Source: Mycobacterium sp. 852013-50091_SCH5140682 (GTDB lineage: Bacteria; Actinomycetota; Actinomycetes; Mycobacteriales; Mycobacteriaceae). Taken from it: a stretch of 64,000 nt of DNA. Within the stretch, counting starts at the first letter, position 1; each line of letters starts with the position of its first letter. The notes below the pieces were generated by a model. It made no database searches. It was not told the origin of the DNA and worked only from the letters and a program-made list of their open reading frames with translations. Shown piece after piece: positions 36,404-44,572 of the stretch. The stretch spans positions 1 through 64,000 of the forward strand of contig NZ_LZTB01000130.1 in NCBI RefSeq assembly GCF_001665685.1, read 5' to 3'. A program made the translations under genes and the position numbers.

Positions 36404-38044
36404 ATGAAAGCCCGAGTGCTGCAGCGTAAGTGCCAATGCGACGACCACACGGCCGCGGAGGACAAATGCGATGCCTGCAGTGAGCAACACAGCCCGATAC
36501 AACGCAGCTGTACCTCACAGCGGGACATTGACGCGATTCCGCCGATCGTCGAGGAGACGCTCAGCCGGCCGGGGCAGCCGCTGGGCGCAGCGACGCAGTC
36601 GTTCTTCGAGCGGCGGTTCGGGCGCGACTTCAGCAGTGTGCGCATCCATACGGATCCCGCCGCAGCCGCCTCCGCGCGGGCGGTCGATGCCGATGCCTAT
36701 ACCGTATCGCGACACATCGTGGTGGGCACCAACGGCTTTGACGCGGAGAATGCGGCGGGTCGAGCGCTCCTGGCACACGAGCTCACGCACGTCATGCAGC
36801 AGGAATCAGGCGTCGCGGCGCACGCGGGCCGAACCACCATAGATCCCGACCCGGGGTTGGAAGCGCACGCCCAGCTGGCCGCCCGGGACATCTCCGTCCA
36901 GCAGCCCGGGGCCCATGCCGCGGTCGGGTCGTCCCCGACGGCGCTGCAACGTCAACCCAAGGGCAGCGGCAAGAGCAAACCCGCGCCCCATATCACACAG
37001 GTGAATGTCGACCAGCAGGCACAACGGGTCAAAGCGACCTTCAGCGACGGGACGACGCTCGGCGACCACTGTTCAACCGGCAAGGGGCACTGCTGTTTCG
37101 ACGCCGCGAGTGGCATGGCCGAGGGCGGTGCGTGTTCGCCGGCCAACTCGGCGGAGGTCGGCAACAACTGCACCCCCGTCGGATCCTGGACGGTGACAAA
37201 GAAGTACGCCCACAACTCAGCGCTCCCGGACTGGTGGACGCAGTTCCACGATGCGAAGAGCGTCGCACTGCATCAGTACTCGCCGGTCGACGGCACGCCA
37301 CTGTCACACGGGTGTGTGCGGCTCGACGAGGACACGGCGCACACGATCTTCGACGGCGCCCGCGAAGGGGTGACCAAAGTAGTGGTGACCGGTACCGCGC
37401 AACCCCGGTGCGATCACGCCAACCTGCAGAAAGAGTGGGAGAAGGACTTCCGCGACGCCGGAGCGAAGCCACCCGACGGGGAGCGGGCAAAGCTGTACAC
37501 GAAGGCCGAGCTCGAGAATCTGCGGAAGCACACCGCCGAGACCCGCAAAGAGCTGCGCAGCGCACTGGGCGTCAACGACACGCAACTCGATGCCGAGATC
37601 GCAGACGTGAAAGGCGGCACGTCCGTTGTCTCGAAGATTCCCCGCTGTGTGCCGTCGCTGACCACCGCGGAGCAGAAGGTACCGGCGGCTCAAAAGGCCG
37701 GCGTGGTTGCCGAATCCACCACTGCCGACGCGGCGAAATTCAGCAAGACGCTGGCCCGAGCAGCGACAGCTGCAGCGGCCGAGAAGGCGGTTCGTGCTGC
37801 CGGGTCGGAACTGGGGCAGAAGGCAACCGCGGCTGCCAAAGGCGGAACGACCGACGACAAGCAGCTCCGCTGGGCGCGTTTGATGCTCAGCACCGCCATC
37901 CGCCAGTGGAAGCCCGCCTTCACGATCGACACCGATTCCGAGCGGCGGTTGCGCGCCAAACTGCTGGAATTGCTGGAGCAGACGTCCCGCGGACAAACCG
38001 CCGCGGTCCCGCCCGCCAAGCCCGACACCAAACGGCAGCAATGA
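36404..38044 (+). CDS. DUF4157 protein fused to an L,D-transpeptidase (YkuD) domain
   Basis: A 546-residue fusion. The N-terminal Cys motif CQC...CDAC is usual before DUF4157. DUF4157 spans about residues 47-136, including FGRDFSSVRIHTD and the zincin motif HELTH at 125-129. Residues about 197-330 are a YkuD L,D-transpeptidase-like domain: CSTGKGHCC, CTPVGSWTVTKKY, ALHQYSPVDGTPL and SHGCVRL with catalytic Cys304 and His302/His290. YkuD enzymes make or exchange 3-3 peptidoglycan cross-links. The C-terminal 200 residues are helical and Lys/Ala-rich. DUF4157 marks eCIS-associated, probably self-processing or loaded proteins, so this is a candidate effector or wall-remodelling cargo. It has no signal peptide. 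Confidence 0.86.
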   Translation: MKARVLQRKCQCDDHTAAEDKCDACSEQHSPIQRSCTSQRDIDAIPPIVEETLSRPGQPLGAATQSFFERRFGRDFSSVRIHTDPAAAASARAVDADAYTVSRHIVVGTNGFDAENAAGRALLAHELTHVMQQESGVAAHAGRTTIDPDPGLEAHAQLAARDISVQQPGAHAAVGSSPTALQRQPKGSGKSKPAPHITQVNVDQQAQRVKATFSDGTTLGDHCSTGKGHCCFDAASGMAEGGACSPANSAEVGNNCTPVGSWTVTKKYAHNSALPDWWTQFHDAKSVALHQYSPVDGTPLSHGCVRLDEDTAHTIFDGAREGVTKVVVTGTAQPRCDHANLQKEWEKDFRDAGAKPPDGERAKLYTKAELENLRKHTAETRKELRSALGVNDTQLDAEIADVKGGTSVVSKIPRCVPSLTTAEQKVPAAQKAGVVAESTTADAAKFSKTLARAATAAAAEKAVRAAGSELGQKATAAAKGGTTDDKQLRWARLMLSTAIRQWKPAFTIDTDSERRLRAKLLELLEQTSRGQTAAVPPAKPDTKRQQ

Positions 38045-39123
38045 CACCCGGCGAAGGAACCCGGGACACACCCGCGCGGCGATGGAAGGTCGCCCCCGCC
38101 GTCGCGATGCCGGTAACCGAGCATTTTCGTACACCGGTCACCGACGCGTTGAACTCGACCGGGCAGGCACTGGACGCGTCTGTGCGCGCCCTCATGGAAG
38201 CGACGTTTCGGTCGGACTTCAGCCACGTGCGCGTCCACACCGACGCAACCGCATCGCAATCTGCCCTCATACACAACGCGCACGCCTACACCGTGGGGAC
38301 CGACATCGTGTTCGGAGCGGGAGAATACGAGCCCCACACGGCGGATGGGCGAAAGTTACTGGCCCATGAGCTGTCTCATGTCGTCCAACAGTCTGATCGG
38401 GGGCACGTCAACACCACGGCATCGCCGGCGACCGCCGAACGCGAGGCGCGCCGGCTCAGCGACACGATCGACGCGAACGGCGCGGCCCGCGTGTCGACCC
38501 GTGCGCCGGTAGGAGCGATACAACGTCAGGAGAACAAGAACCCGAAGGACGACACGGCAAAGGCGATCATCGCGCGAGCCAAGGACAGCAAGACCCCTGC
38601 CGCCGACCGTGCGGTGCATCTCATCAAAGACATTGTGACCGCTTACTATCCGGGCGATGCGGCCAAGCTGGACGCCGTGGTCTATGACAACGCAGCCGCC
38701 GGAACCGGTCTGCAGACCGAGAGCGTCGGCTCGGGCTCGAATGCTAAGGGCAAAGTCTCTGTCGGAGACACCTTTCTGAACAGCGTCGACAACTTCGCCC
38801 GGCGGGTGCTGCAGGTCGGCCATGAATTGCAGCACATCGAGCAGTACCGCACCGGACTCGCCGGCGGGCAGCACAAGAATCTCCGCGAGTTTCTGGCATT
38901 TCACGACGAGGCCCTGGCGGCCGAGAAATCAGGCACCGGACGGATGAGCTACGCGACGCGCCGCGATCTGATCGACGGCGCCCTGGGCTATTTCCACTGC
39001 CTCACCGCCGACGAACAAAAGGAGAACACCACCAAGAAGGATGCCCTGATGAAGCGCCGGGCCGAGGTCGACGGCAAAGCCGGCAACGACCCCACCAGCC
39101 CACCGACATCATGCAAGAAGTGA
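38041..39123 (+). CDS. DUF4157 protein with second HExxH motif
   Basis: A 360-residue protein. DUF4157 occupies about residues 30-118 (FRSDFSHVRVHTD, HAYTVGTDIVFGAGEY, HELSH at 109-113). After a linker, a C-terminal domain contains a second zincin-like motif HELQH at 261-265 followed by IEQYRTG, with possible third ligands in REFLAFHDEA. It is thus a tandem putative metallopeptidase; activity is not shown by sequence alone. It overlaps the YkuD fusion gene by ATGA. It is probably another cargo/effector of the injection system; an alternative is a processing protease. Confidence 0.82.
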   Translation: MTPGEGTRDTPARRWKVAPAVAMPVTEHFRTPVTDALNSTGQALDASVRALMEATFRSDFSHVRVHTDATASQSALIHNAHAYTVGTDIVFGAGEYEPHTADGRKLLAHELSHVVQQSDRGHVNTTASPATAEREARRLSDTIDANGAARVSTRAPVGAIQRQENKNPKDDTAKAIIARAKDSKTPAADRAVHLIKDIVTAYYPGDAAKLDAVVYDNAAAGTGLQTESVGSGSNAKGKVSVGDTFLNSVDNFARRVLQVGHELQHIEQYRTGLAGGQHKNLREFLAFHDEALAAEKSGTGRMSYATRRDLIDGALGYFHCLTADEQKENTTKKDALMKRRAEVDGKAGNDPTSPPTSCKK

Positions 39124-39126
39124 GAC

Positions 39127-40488
39127 ATGTTCGCCCGAGCAGCCGAATCCGGCAACAGCCCACAGCAGGTGCGACCCAGCGCCGCGGAGGCCGAGGCGGA
39201 CCGGGTCGCCGACGACATCATGACAACCTCTACCCGTGGCCTGGCCCAACACATCCGGCCGGCGCACACTGACGAAGGGCCGAGCGATCATGCGAGCCGG
39301 GCTGCGGCGCGAGCCGGCGCACCGCTACCCGCGGAGATCCAGGAATCGATGGAATCGCGGTTCGGCGAGGACTTCTCGCGGGTGCGGGTCCACACCGATG
39401 CTGCCGCAGCCCGTTCCGCACGCGCACTGAACGCGGCCGCCTGCACGCTCGGGCATGACATCACCTTCAGCGCGGGCCGGTACGCGCCGGGAACGGAAAC
39501 GGGTACGCGACTGATAGCCCATGAACTGGCTCATGTGGTGCAGCAGTCGAGGTCGGGCACACGGTTGCAGGCCAAGCCCGATACCGAGAACGCCACACCA
39601 CTGCTGCGCGCACCGACGGCGGCGACCTTGGCCGGCTTCGCCCATAGCGGATCACAATTGACCGCCGAGCACGCTCCGCTGGTCCAGTCGCTCGCCCAGT
39701 TGTACTTCCGGATGGCGACCGCATCGCCGGGCGTGGTACTCCTGCTGACCGGGCACACCGATCTGACGGGTGAGGAACGGCAGAACGTCGAGTTGGGCCG
39801 CCAACGTGCCGCTGCGGTCGCCGCGAGTCTTGTGGCTGCGGGCGTGCCGATCGACTTCATCCGCATCGAATCGGCTGGGGAGAATGAGCCGGTGGTGCAG
39901 ACCCCGGGCCGGGAACCCCGAAATCGCCGCGTCGAAGCCCGATTCGAACAGGTTCCGTCAAAGTTCGAGAAGCCGCCGAACACATGGACTTTCAGTCCCA
40001 TCGACCCCAGCAAGGTGCCGCCGGACGCCGGCAAGCTGCCGCCCCGCCCCAACCCGATCTTTCTGCCACCGGCAGGGCAGGGATCCACTCCCGCTCCCGG
40101 CGGCGGGACGACGCCCCAAACCGTCCCGCCGTCGCGAGACGATCGTGCCCCCGCGACCGTACCCCGGTCGGGCAGCGCGGGCGACCTTGCTGAAGCCGTC
40201 ATCAAGTATCCGGAGATTGCCCGCATGATCGATGACGCGGTGGCGCGGGCCCAACGTGACTGGAAGAACTTGAAACCCGGCGAGAAAGCAGCCGTCGTCG
40301 TAGTGGGAAGCGCAATGGCGGCCGCTGCTGTGGTCGCCGTCGCATCGGATCCCGGCCTGCGCGCGGGCGCGCTCGATCAGATCGATGGCAAGTCCGTCGC
40401 AGTACCGGGTGCGCCATGGCTCAAGGTTCAGGTCAAGACGAAGGGGCTCGGGGGCGGGCTCACGATCGACCTCATGAAACTGTTCTGA
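39127..40488 (+). CDS. DUF4157 protein with OmpA-like peptidoglycan-binding domain
   Basis: A 453-residue protein. The pre-domain EAEADRVADDIM and DUF4157 (FGEDFSRVRVHTD, HELAH at 132-136) are followed at about 165-275 by an OmpA/MotB-like domain (LLLTGHTDLTGEERQN, LGRQRAAAVAASLVAAGV, RRVEARFEQ), which binds diaminopimelate-type peptidoglycan. A Pro-rich linker leads to a helix and a hydrophobic stretch AAVVVVGSAMAAAAVVAVAS at about 395-415 that could insert in membranes. Without a signal peptide, such a protein would reach the wall only if exported or injected. It starts 3 nt after the previous stop. Confidence 0.82.
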   Translation: MFARAAESGNSPQQVRPSAAEAEADRVADDIMTTSTRGLAQHIRPAHTDEGPSDHASRAAARAGAPLPAEIQESMESRFGEDFSRVRVHTDAAAARSARALNAAACTLGHDITFSAGRYAPGTETGTRLIAHELAHVVQQSRSGTRLQAKPDTENATPLLRAPTAATLAGFAHSGSQLTAEHAPLVQSLAQLYFRMATASPGVVLLLTGHTDLTGEERQNVELGRQRAAAVAASLVAAGVPIDFIRIESAGENEPVVQTPGREPRNRRVEARFEQVPSKFEKPPNTWTFSPIDPSKVPPDAGKLPPRPNPIFLPPAGQGSTPAPGGGTTPQTVPPSRDDRAPATVPRSGSAGDLAEAVIKYPEIARMIDDAVARAQRDWKNLKPGEKAAVVVVGSAMAAAAVVAVASDPGLRAGALDQIDGKSVAVPGAPWLKVQVKTKGLGGGLTIDLMKLF

Positions 40489-40510
40489 CCGAGTCCCTGC
40501 CTGAGGATCG

Positions 40511-42238
40511 TCACTGCGACACGGGAATCTCGATTTCCACGGTCATCGCGTCGACCTGACGGAACGTGCCGCCCATCTTCTCGACGACGGGACCCATCTC
40601 CAGGATGTTCTCGTTGACGACCACCCTGCCGGTGATCCGCAACTTGGTCGCGCCTGCCGCTCGGGCCTCACCCAGCAGGCTCTTGAACAACTTCAGCAGC
40701 GGGCCGACACCCCTTGCCGTGGTCGGCTTCTCGATGCTCTTCAACCCATAGATGTCACGTTCGAAAGTGTTGCCCTTCAATCGCTTTTCCCCGTAGATCC
40801 GGAAGTCGCCCATCTTCTCGCCGCCAGTCGGGTCTCCTTGGCGGATGGGGTTGGTGGGTTCGTCGACGACCGTCTCGGGAACAGCCGTGTCACCGACGGG
40901 ACCGCCTTTGGTCCCGCCCGACTTCGATCCGGTCGTCAACATCGGGTCCGGTGCCGGCGGTGCCGACGTCTTGCCCCCGCCCGCTGTGGCGCCCTCGGGC
41001 AGCAGCGTGGGGCCTTCAGGGAGGGTGAATTGCGGTGTCGGGGGCTGGCTTCCGGGTCCGAGCGCGATGGGTCCCCGCGGGCCGGGCGTGGGCAAAGCCA
41101 TGGTTTCCACATTCACTGCGAGCCGGGCCATGCCGCGGTTGAGTGCCTCGCCCCGGCTCATGCCTCCCTCGCGGTCCTTGCGGAACTGCTCGAGGTTGCT
41201 CGCGCACGGTTCGGTGTGCTCGCACACCCAGTGCACGCCGCGGGTGAACCGCGACGGCGTCTCCTGCTTGTTCTCCGTCAGGTCCCACAGTCGGCTGCTG
41301 TAGAGGCTGCGGGCCTCCGGATCGTCGAGTACGGCCTTTTCCGTCTGGCTCACGTAGGGCTGCCGAATATAGCCCTCCTCCTTGGGATCCCAATACAGAT
41401 CCAGGGCGAATGCCTCCTTGAGATCGGCGTCGTTGTAGGACGGATTGCCGTCCCAGAACTCACGCCTGCGCGCCTGCCGCTCGGCCAGGGTCAACGCCAT
41501 CGACAACAGCTTGTTGTGGCTCTCGTACTTTTGCAGCAGCGCGGCGGCTACCGCGTCGGTGAAGCCGCCAGGGGAGAACATCGAAGGCACCGCGCCGGCC
41601 TTCGCGATCGGCGCATCCTCGGCCTCGTCGTCGTTCCGCGCGACCGCCTCGGCCTCGGCGACCGCCTTGGCGCGTTCGTCGTCGGCCGGCGCGCAGGCCA
41701 ACCCGAGTCCCGATGTCGGCAGCGTCGCCGCCACTCGGCGTCCCGCGACGGCATCGCCGGCCGCCACGTCGGCACTCGTCTCGAGTTGTCCGCCGGTGGC
41801 CGGTGGGCCGTCGGTAGCAGACCTCGGGTCCTGTTGGATCGTGTGCGCCAGTTCGTGCGCCAGTAGTTCGAGCCCACGCTCGGTGCCCGGACCGTACTGG
41901 CCGGCGGCGAACACGACATCCGGGCCCACCGTGTAGGCGCGGGCCGCAACGGCCTCGGCCGAGGCGGCCGCGCGCGGATCGGTGTGGACGCGCACCCTGC
42001 TGAAGTCCCGACCGAAACGGCTCTCCATCAGACGCCGGGTGTTGATGTCCAACGGTTGTCCCGGCGTTTGCACGACTGCCCGCACGCCAGGCGGAACTGG
42101 GCCGGGTGTCGCGGTTCGCCTCGTGACGCTGTGTGATCGGAGCATGGTGACCCACCCGCATCGTGGTAGCGCCCGGCGCCCGCGCGTGCCGGTGGACGCC
42201 GAATCGAACCCCGGCGCTGCCGCGTCGGGGCCGGTCAT
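40511..42238 (-). CDS. DUF4157 protein with unrecognised C-terminal domain
   Basis: A 575-residue protein on the strand opposite to the operon, convergent with it (22 nt between stops). DUF4157 lies at about residues 57-138 (FGRDFSRVRVHTD, YTVGPDVVFAAGQYGPGTE, HELAH at 128-132). A helical middle (about 185-390) and a Pro/Gly linker lead to a compact C-terminal αβ domain of about 95 residues (FRIYGEKRLKGNTFERDIYG to VDAMTVEIEIPV). That modular layout resembles toxins with exchangeable C-termini, but I do not recognise the domain and see no immunity gene. ATG 42238 has no clear ribosome-binding site; ATG 42145 (MLRSHSVTRR) is a good alternative. Confidence 0.78.
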   Translation of the reverse strand: MTGPDAAAPGFDSASTGTRGRRALPRCGWVTMLRSHSVTRRTATPGPVPPGVRAVVQTPGQPLDINTRRLMESRFGRDFSRVRVHTDPRAAASAEAVAARAYTVGPDVVFAAGQYGPGTERGLELLAHELAHTIQQDPRSATDGPPATGGQLETSADVAAGDAVAGRRVAATLPTSGLGLACAPADDERAKAVAEAEAVARNDDEAEDAPIAKAGAVPSMFSPGGFTDAVAAALLQKYESHNKLLSMALTLAERQARRREFWDGNPSYNDADLKEAFALDLYWDPKEEGYIRQPYVSQTEKAVLDDPEARSLYSSRLWDLTENKQETPSRFTRGVHWVCEHTEPCASNLEQFRKDREGGMSRGEALNRGMARLAVNVETMALPTPGPRGPIALGPGSQPPTPQFTLPEGPTLLPEGATAGGGKTSAPPAPDPMLTTGSKSGGTKGGPVGDTAVPETVVDEPTNPIRQGDPTGGEKMGDFRIYGEKRLKGNTFERDIYGLKSIEKPTTARGVGPLLKLFKSLLGEARAAGATKLRITGRVVVNENILEMGPVVEKMGGTFRQVDAMTVEIEIPVSQ

Positions 42239-42282
42239 TGTGGACTTTAGCGCTGATCAGTCGCTGCGGGGAGAGTCAGTGC

Positions 42283-43314
42283 TCAGGTGGCGCTGCGCTC
42301 GTCGGCGCCCATCGCATCGAGCACCGCGACCTGGGTGTCCAACGGCCCGGAGATGTTGGCCTCGCTGATCCCGGCACGCAGCAGGTTTCGCAACATCTCC
42401 TGGTCGTAGACCGCAGGCTCGGTCGAATCGATGAACCGTTCGACGACCTCGACGAAGCGGTCGGGATCGTCGTGGAACGGAAAATGCCCGGACCCCTCGA
42501 AAATCTCGAGCTGGGAGCCGGGCATTGCCGCGTGTGCCATGAGCGCATGACTGACCGGGATCACCGAGTCCGCAGCGCCCCAGATAAGTTGCACGGGAAC
42601 GGATTCGGTCAGATAACAGCGGTCCAGCATGGTGACGACCTGGCCGCGCCAGTCCACCACGGCACGCAGAGTGCGGGCGAACGCCGATGACGCAGTGGGC
42701 TCGGGCAGATCGGCCAGGATGCGCAGCATGTCCGGGATGTCCCGGCCCATGCCGGTGGAACCGAACAACGCCCCCGCGGCCCGGCCGATGATCTGCAGCG
42801 CGGGCAGTACCAGGGGGACCCGCAGCAGGGCGAGCGCTTCGCTGCCCATGGGCAGTGAAGCGATGCGCAGCGCGACGTTGACGTCTTTGGTCACCCCGCC
42901 GGCACCGACGAGAACCAGTCGGTCGACCAACTGCGGGAATTGATAGGCGAACTGCATGGCCACGCCACCGCCCAGGGAGTGCCCGACGACGGTGACCCGG
43001 TCGATGTCGAGGACGCTGAGCAAATCCCGCATGCCGTTGGCGTACGCCGCGACGGAGTAGTCCGCCCGCGGCTTGTCCGATCGGCCGTGGCCGAGCAGAT
43101 CGGGGGCGATCACGGTGAATCGCTGCGCGAGCGCGGTCTGCACGGTCAGCCAGGTGGTCGAGTTGTCACCGATGCCGTGGATCAACAGGATCGCCGGCCC
43201 GGATCCGGCCACGCGGTACGCACGCCGGTACCCGTGCACGGTGCGGAACTCCAGTGCCGGTGTGACCTCCCTGACCGACCGCAAATTGGGCTTTCGCTCC
43301 GTCATGTTCGCCAA
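42283..43314 (-). CDS. α/β-hydrolase (Rv2715-like)
   Basis: A 343-residue α/β-fold hydrolase: oxyanion-hole motif IHGIGDNSTTW, DLLGHGRSDKP, nucleophile Ser113 in GHSLGGG, Asp in WGAADSVIP and His in GSGHFPFHDDP. The triad is complete; substrate unknown. An alternative start is ATG 43305 (MTERKPN). It is the first backbone gene after the inserted injection locus and lies upstream of, and on the same strand as, the fourth DUF4157 gene. Confidence 0.88.
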   Translation of the reverse strand: MANMTERKPNLRSVREVTPALEFRTVHGYRRAYRVAGSGPAILLIHGIGDNSTTWLTVQTALAQRFTVIAPDLLGHGRSDKPRADYSVAAYANGMRDLLSVLDIDRVTVVGHSLGGGVAMQFAYQFPQLVDRLVLVGAGGVTKDVNVALRIASLPMGSEALALLRVPLVLPALQIIGRAAGALFGSTGMGRDIPDMLRILADLPEPTASSAFARTLRAVVDWRGQVVTMLDRCYLTESVPVQLIWGAADSVIPVSHALMAHAAMPGSQLEIFEGSGHFPFHDDPDRFVEVVERFIDSTEPAVYDQEMLRNLLRAGISEANISGPLDTQVAVLDAMGADERSAT

Positions 43315-43341
43315 CCTCGCTGTCGGCCCTGGTGCGGGCTC

Positions 43342-44394
43342 CTATGGGTGGTCAGGGTCTGTGTCGTCGGGGTCGTCCGGGTGTCTGTCGTCGCGGTACA
43401 GGTCGTCTCGATACCTGTCGTCTTTGTACTTGTCGTCTTTGAATTTGTCACCGGTCTGCTGGGCGAGGAATCGTTCGAACTCGGCGCCCAGTTCGTCGCC
43501 GCTGGGCAGTTCGTCGTCCCGTGCCAGCAGAGACCGATTCTCTTGTGCGGCAACGAACGCATCGTACTGTTGCTCCAGCGCCGCCACCACTTGGGCCACC
43601 TCGGTGCTGGCCTCTACCTGCTCGTTGATCTTTCCGTACACCTCGGCGCCTGCCTCGGACAGTGCGGCCAGCGGCAACTGTAGCGAACCCGTCCTCGCCA
43701 CCTCGGCCAGCAGCGCCTCCGCCGCGGGCGGGTATGCGGTCTGGGCCAGGTAGTGCGGAACATGAACGGTGAAGCCAACCACCTCGTGACCGTGCTGAGC
43801 CATCCGGAACTCCAGCAGGTTGGACACGCTGGCAGGCACCTGCACCTCGCCGACCCACGGGGTGTGCTCGGCGATCAACTCCTTGTTGTTGGCGTGCGCG
43901 GTGAGGGTGACCGGGCGGGTATGCGGTACCGCCATCGGGATGGTGCCGAGTCCGATGGTCTGCCGCACACCGAGCCGCTCGGCGAGCAGCCGGACGGCAG
44001 TGATGAAGCGTTCCCAGCGCAAGTCCGGTTCCATGCCTGCGAGCAGCAGGAACGGTGTGCCGACGCTGTCATGCAGGGCGTACAGATTGAGCTCGGGGTC
44101 TTCGTAGCCCGTGAAGTGGTCGGTCTTGAACGTCATCAGGGGCCGCCGCGACCGGTAGTCGAGGAGTTCGTCGATGGCGAACGACGCGACCAGTTCGGTG
44201 TCGAGGCTGTTCTTGAGGTGCTCGGCCGCCAGCCGGATCGCGTGGCCAGCGTCGGAGAACCCTTCGAGCGCGTGGATCAGCACCGGTCCGCGCCCGTCGG
44301 ACGCCGACAACTGCGGCGCGGGAAACTCCAGCTCGTACATCCCGCTCTGATCGGGCTGGTAGTGGTGCTCAGGGTGGTCGCTACTGTCGGCCAT
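43342..44394 (-). CDS. PAC2-family protein (Rv2714-like)
   Basis: A 350-residue protein of the PAC2 (proteasome assembly chaperone 2-like) family: ALEGFSDAGHAIRLAAEHL, DELLDYRSRRPLMTF, LLAGMEPDLRWERF, GLGTIPMAVPHTRP. Structures of the M. tuberculosis-type homologue are known, but the role is unclear. The last 30 residues are an unusual charged repeat of (K/R)DD(K/R/L)Y units. ATG 44394 has AAGGAG at good spacing; a GTG at 44397 adds one residue. It lies 27 nt upstream of the hydrolase gene, probably as an operon. Confidence 0.9.
   Translation of the reverse strand: MADSSDHPEHHYQPDQSGMYELEFPAPQLSASDGRGPVLIHALEGFSDAGHAIRLAAEHLKNSLDTELVASFAIDELLDYRSRRPLMTFKTDHFTGYEDPELNLYALHDSVGTPFLLLAGMEPDLRWERFITAVRLLAERLGVRQTIGLGTIPMAVPHTRPVTLTAHANNKELIAEHTPWVGEVQVPASVSNLLEFRMAQHGHEVVGFTVHVPHYLAQTAYPPAAEALLAEVARTGSLQLPLAALSEAGAEVYGKINEQVEASTEVAQVVAALEQQYDAFVAAQENRSLLARDDELPSGDELGAEFERFLAQQTGDKFKDDKYKDDRYRDDLYRDDRHPDDPDDTDPDHP
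43388..43447. repeat. Short tandem coding repeats in the PAC2 gene tail
   Basis: On the minus strand, 15-nt-like units encode KFKDD, KYKDD, RYRDD, LYRDD and RHPDD in succession. They give an alternating acid/base, Tyr-containing C-terminal tail. Such units can expand by slippage, so length may differ between strains. Confidence 0.7.
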
Positions 44395-44572
44395 CACTCC
44401 GTCTCCTTGTCACTGCACGCCCTGGTCCAGATCGTGCCGAACCCTCGTGCTGTGCCATATAGTGTCGCGCATTCCCATCATGCGGCGCGCTATGCCCCGC
44501 ATGTGGAATCGAACAGGCAGCGCCCACCCGGCATTCCAGCCTGAGCGACGGTTTCGGGCAGGATCGGTGGTC

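Larger units (their letters stand above)
16393..40488 (+). other. Contractile injection system (eCIS) operon
   Basis: Nineteen plus-strand genes from sheath to the third DUF4157 protein, nearly all separated by under 30 nt or overlapping by ATGA, so probably one transcription unit. The content matches phage-tail-derived extracellular contractile injection systems (AFP/PVC and actinobacterial relatives): sheath, tube, baseplate wedges, spike, tip, AAA+ ATPase, DUF4255 cap and DUF4157 proteins. Capsid, terminase, portal, integrase and lysis genes are absent. Base composition looks like the backbone, suggesting long residence or a donor of similar GC. Confidence 0.9.

Noticed and set aside
15047-42238. 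Interpretation as a prophage
   Set aside because: No capsid, portal, terminase, integrase, replication or lysis genes; DUF4157 proteins, an AAA+ ATPase and a DUF4255 cap point to an injection system.
14623-42282. Attachment-site repeats or a mobile-element scar around the injection locus
   Set aside because: No matching direct repeats, tRNA, integrase or transposase were found at either edge by eye; the route of acquisition stays unknown.
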